Shown: one piece after another, positions 42,684 through 43,154 of the stretch
Layout: each line of letters begins with the position of its first letter
How positions within the stretch are numbered: the first letter of the stretch is position 1
Virus record (IMG/VR): IMGVR_UViG_3300021962_000209
Location: 1-43,154 of that record
From: a virus
DNA length: 43,154 nt
Strand: one strand, 5' to 3'
The notes under the pieces: model-generated
Databases searched by the model: none
What the model saw: only the letters and a program-made list of their open reading frames with translations
Told to the model about the DNA's origin: nothing
Translations under genes and position numbers: made by a program

Positions 42684-42812
42684 TTATGTGTGAGGAAAAA
42701 GAAGAGTGGTTGTGGTGGTAGTGGTTGATAGACAATCTGTTGGTATGCAGTTGTTTGGATAGTAAACTGTTACTATCACAGGGTCTCCACAAGGATCGTA
42801 ATAGCAGTTCAT
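42684..42812 (-). CDS. Tiny Cys-rich protein with poly-Thr tail, 42 aa
   Basis: A short gene easily missed by length filters. ATG at 42812 overlaps the stop of the upstream gene as ATGA. It encodes MNCYYDPCGDPVIVTVYYPN, then NCIPTDCLS, seven Thr, and LLFPHT. Four Cys residues in 27 suggest a disulfide- or metal-stabilised mini-module. The poly-Thr end and the C-x-x-Thr7-L-L junction match the 103-residue protein (CLPTTTTTTTLL), which supports the frame as real. It fills an otherwise empty gap between two genes and is followed by the collar fibre after 10 bp. Confidence 0.65.
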   Translation of the reverse strand: MNCYYDPCGDPVIVTVYYPNNCIPTDCLSTTTTTTTLLFPHT

Positions 42813-43135
42813 TTGCTTATCAACAGTTTAACCCTACTAGCAATCATCTCCACAGTATACATCTTTGCATAATTTGGATTGCAAAACTTATACGTGAGGA
42901 TTCTTTTGTAATTCAGCAGGTCTAATATAGCTCCTGCTGGAACAGGTTGATTTAAAATAAATACAACGTTATTGTACAGATTTCCAGCTAGTTGCTTAAG
43001 CTTGCAATCAATGTCATTAAGCAACGCGGGAATTGTGGAACATTCTGGATAGTTGATTAATCTGGGAGTTAACATATCGTTTAAAGTTTTGTACGCCTTT
43101 ACTTGCAGCTGCATTACATGCTGCACAAAGACCAT
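42809..43135 (-). CDS. Small protein of unknown function, 108 aa
   Basis: Complete within the window: an in-frame TGA lies two codons upstream of the ATG at 43135. It is basic and mixed in structure: residues 8-50 are probably helical (KAYKTLNDMLTPRLINYPEC, then LLNDIDCKLKQLAG), the centre is hydrophobic (NNVVFILNQPVPAGAILDLL), and the end is basic (MIASRVKLLISK). No poly-Thr tail and no copy of the docking module. A start a few codons later (second Met at residue 8) is possible. It overlaps the 42-residue gene by the ATGA junction. I do not recognise the family; a small structural or chaperone protein is plausible from context. Confidence 0.6.
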   Translation of the reverse strand: MVFVQHVMQLQVKAYKTLNDMLTPRLINYPECSTIPALLNDIDCKLKQLAGNLYNNVVFILNQPVPAGAILDLLNYKRILTYKFCNPNYAKMYTVEMIASRVKLLISK

Positions 43136-43154
43136 TAATCAATTGACAACCACA

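Noticed and set aside
1-43154. Stop-codon reassignment as seen in some crAss-like phages
   Set aside because: All genes read through intact with the standard code; no gene needs an in-frame TAG or TGA to be read as an amino acid.
1-43154. tRNA or other structured RNA genes
   Set aside because: No cloverleaf-like segment was noticed in the few gaps, the largest of which is about 180 bp; a tRNA covariance search would settle this.

Overview
This window appears to be part of the late (structural) region of a tailed double-stranded DNA phage of the crAss-like group (Crassvirales), infecting some member of the Bacteroidota. The evidence is a giant virion protein that carries an HExxH zincin motif and, about 1,370 residues later, a DFDID motif preceded by an R-x-P-T...F block, as in the YonO-like single-chain RNA polymerases of crAss-like phages. 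Its neighbours are very large cargo-type proteins, a muzzle/nozzle-type tail protein of about 1,800 residues and small ring/IHF-like proteins. The DNA is AT-rich, the standard code reads every gene without interruption, and possible promoters resemble the Bacteroidota TTG-N19/20-TAnnTTTG type. Exact family and host cannot be fixed from sequence alone. No terminase, portal, major capsid, replication or lysis genes, tRNAs, CRISPR arrays or insertion sequences were seen.

Every supported gene lies on the minus strand, so transcription runs from high to low coordinates. (1) 43135-40951: five small or medium genes, including a tail-collar fibre and three short proteins that end in runs of threonine. 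A double hairpin at 40939-40881 follows them. (2) 40771-23628: a tightly packed group (gaps of 1-7 bp or 1-bp stop/start overlaps) made of a metallophosphoesterase, a ring-type protein, an IHF/HU-like protein, a second ring/connector protein, the 1,822-residue muzzle protein, a 288-residue protein and two cargo proteins, one with an M15-type peptidase domain and a glycine-zipper segment. (3) 23541-3998: three more giant virion proteins, including the zincin/RNA polymerase protein and a protein with a degenerate zincin-like segment plus a PD-(D/E)XK nuclease. (4) 3925-1: three adhesion/fibre genes, including an 831-residue collagen-like protein and a fibre with an Mtd-type N-terminus that runs off the left edge.

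A likely working model, based on relatives, is that ring proteins and the muzzle build the short tail. The 1,342-, 1,109-, 856-, 3,954- and 1,694-residue proteins would be packaged and ejected into the host, where the peptidase opens the wall and the polymerase starts early transcription. The fibres and small modular proteins would decorate the virion and bind the host.

The most unusual signal is a modular system spread over several genes. Cys-rich beta modules are joined by (Thr)6-7 linkers in the muzzle C-terminus. Three small proteins and the muzzle itself stop just after such a linker. In two separate places the next gene begins with the same 'GPFN' module. In addition, four different proteins share an N-terminal 'Y-x-G...D-x-L...K-[IL]-D' module, probably a common virion-docking element.
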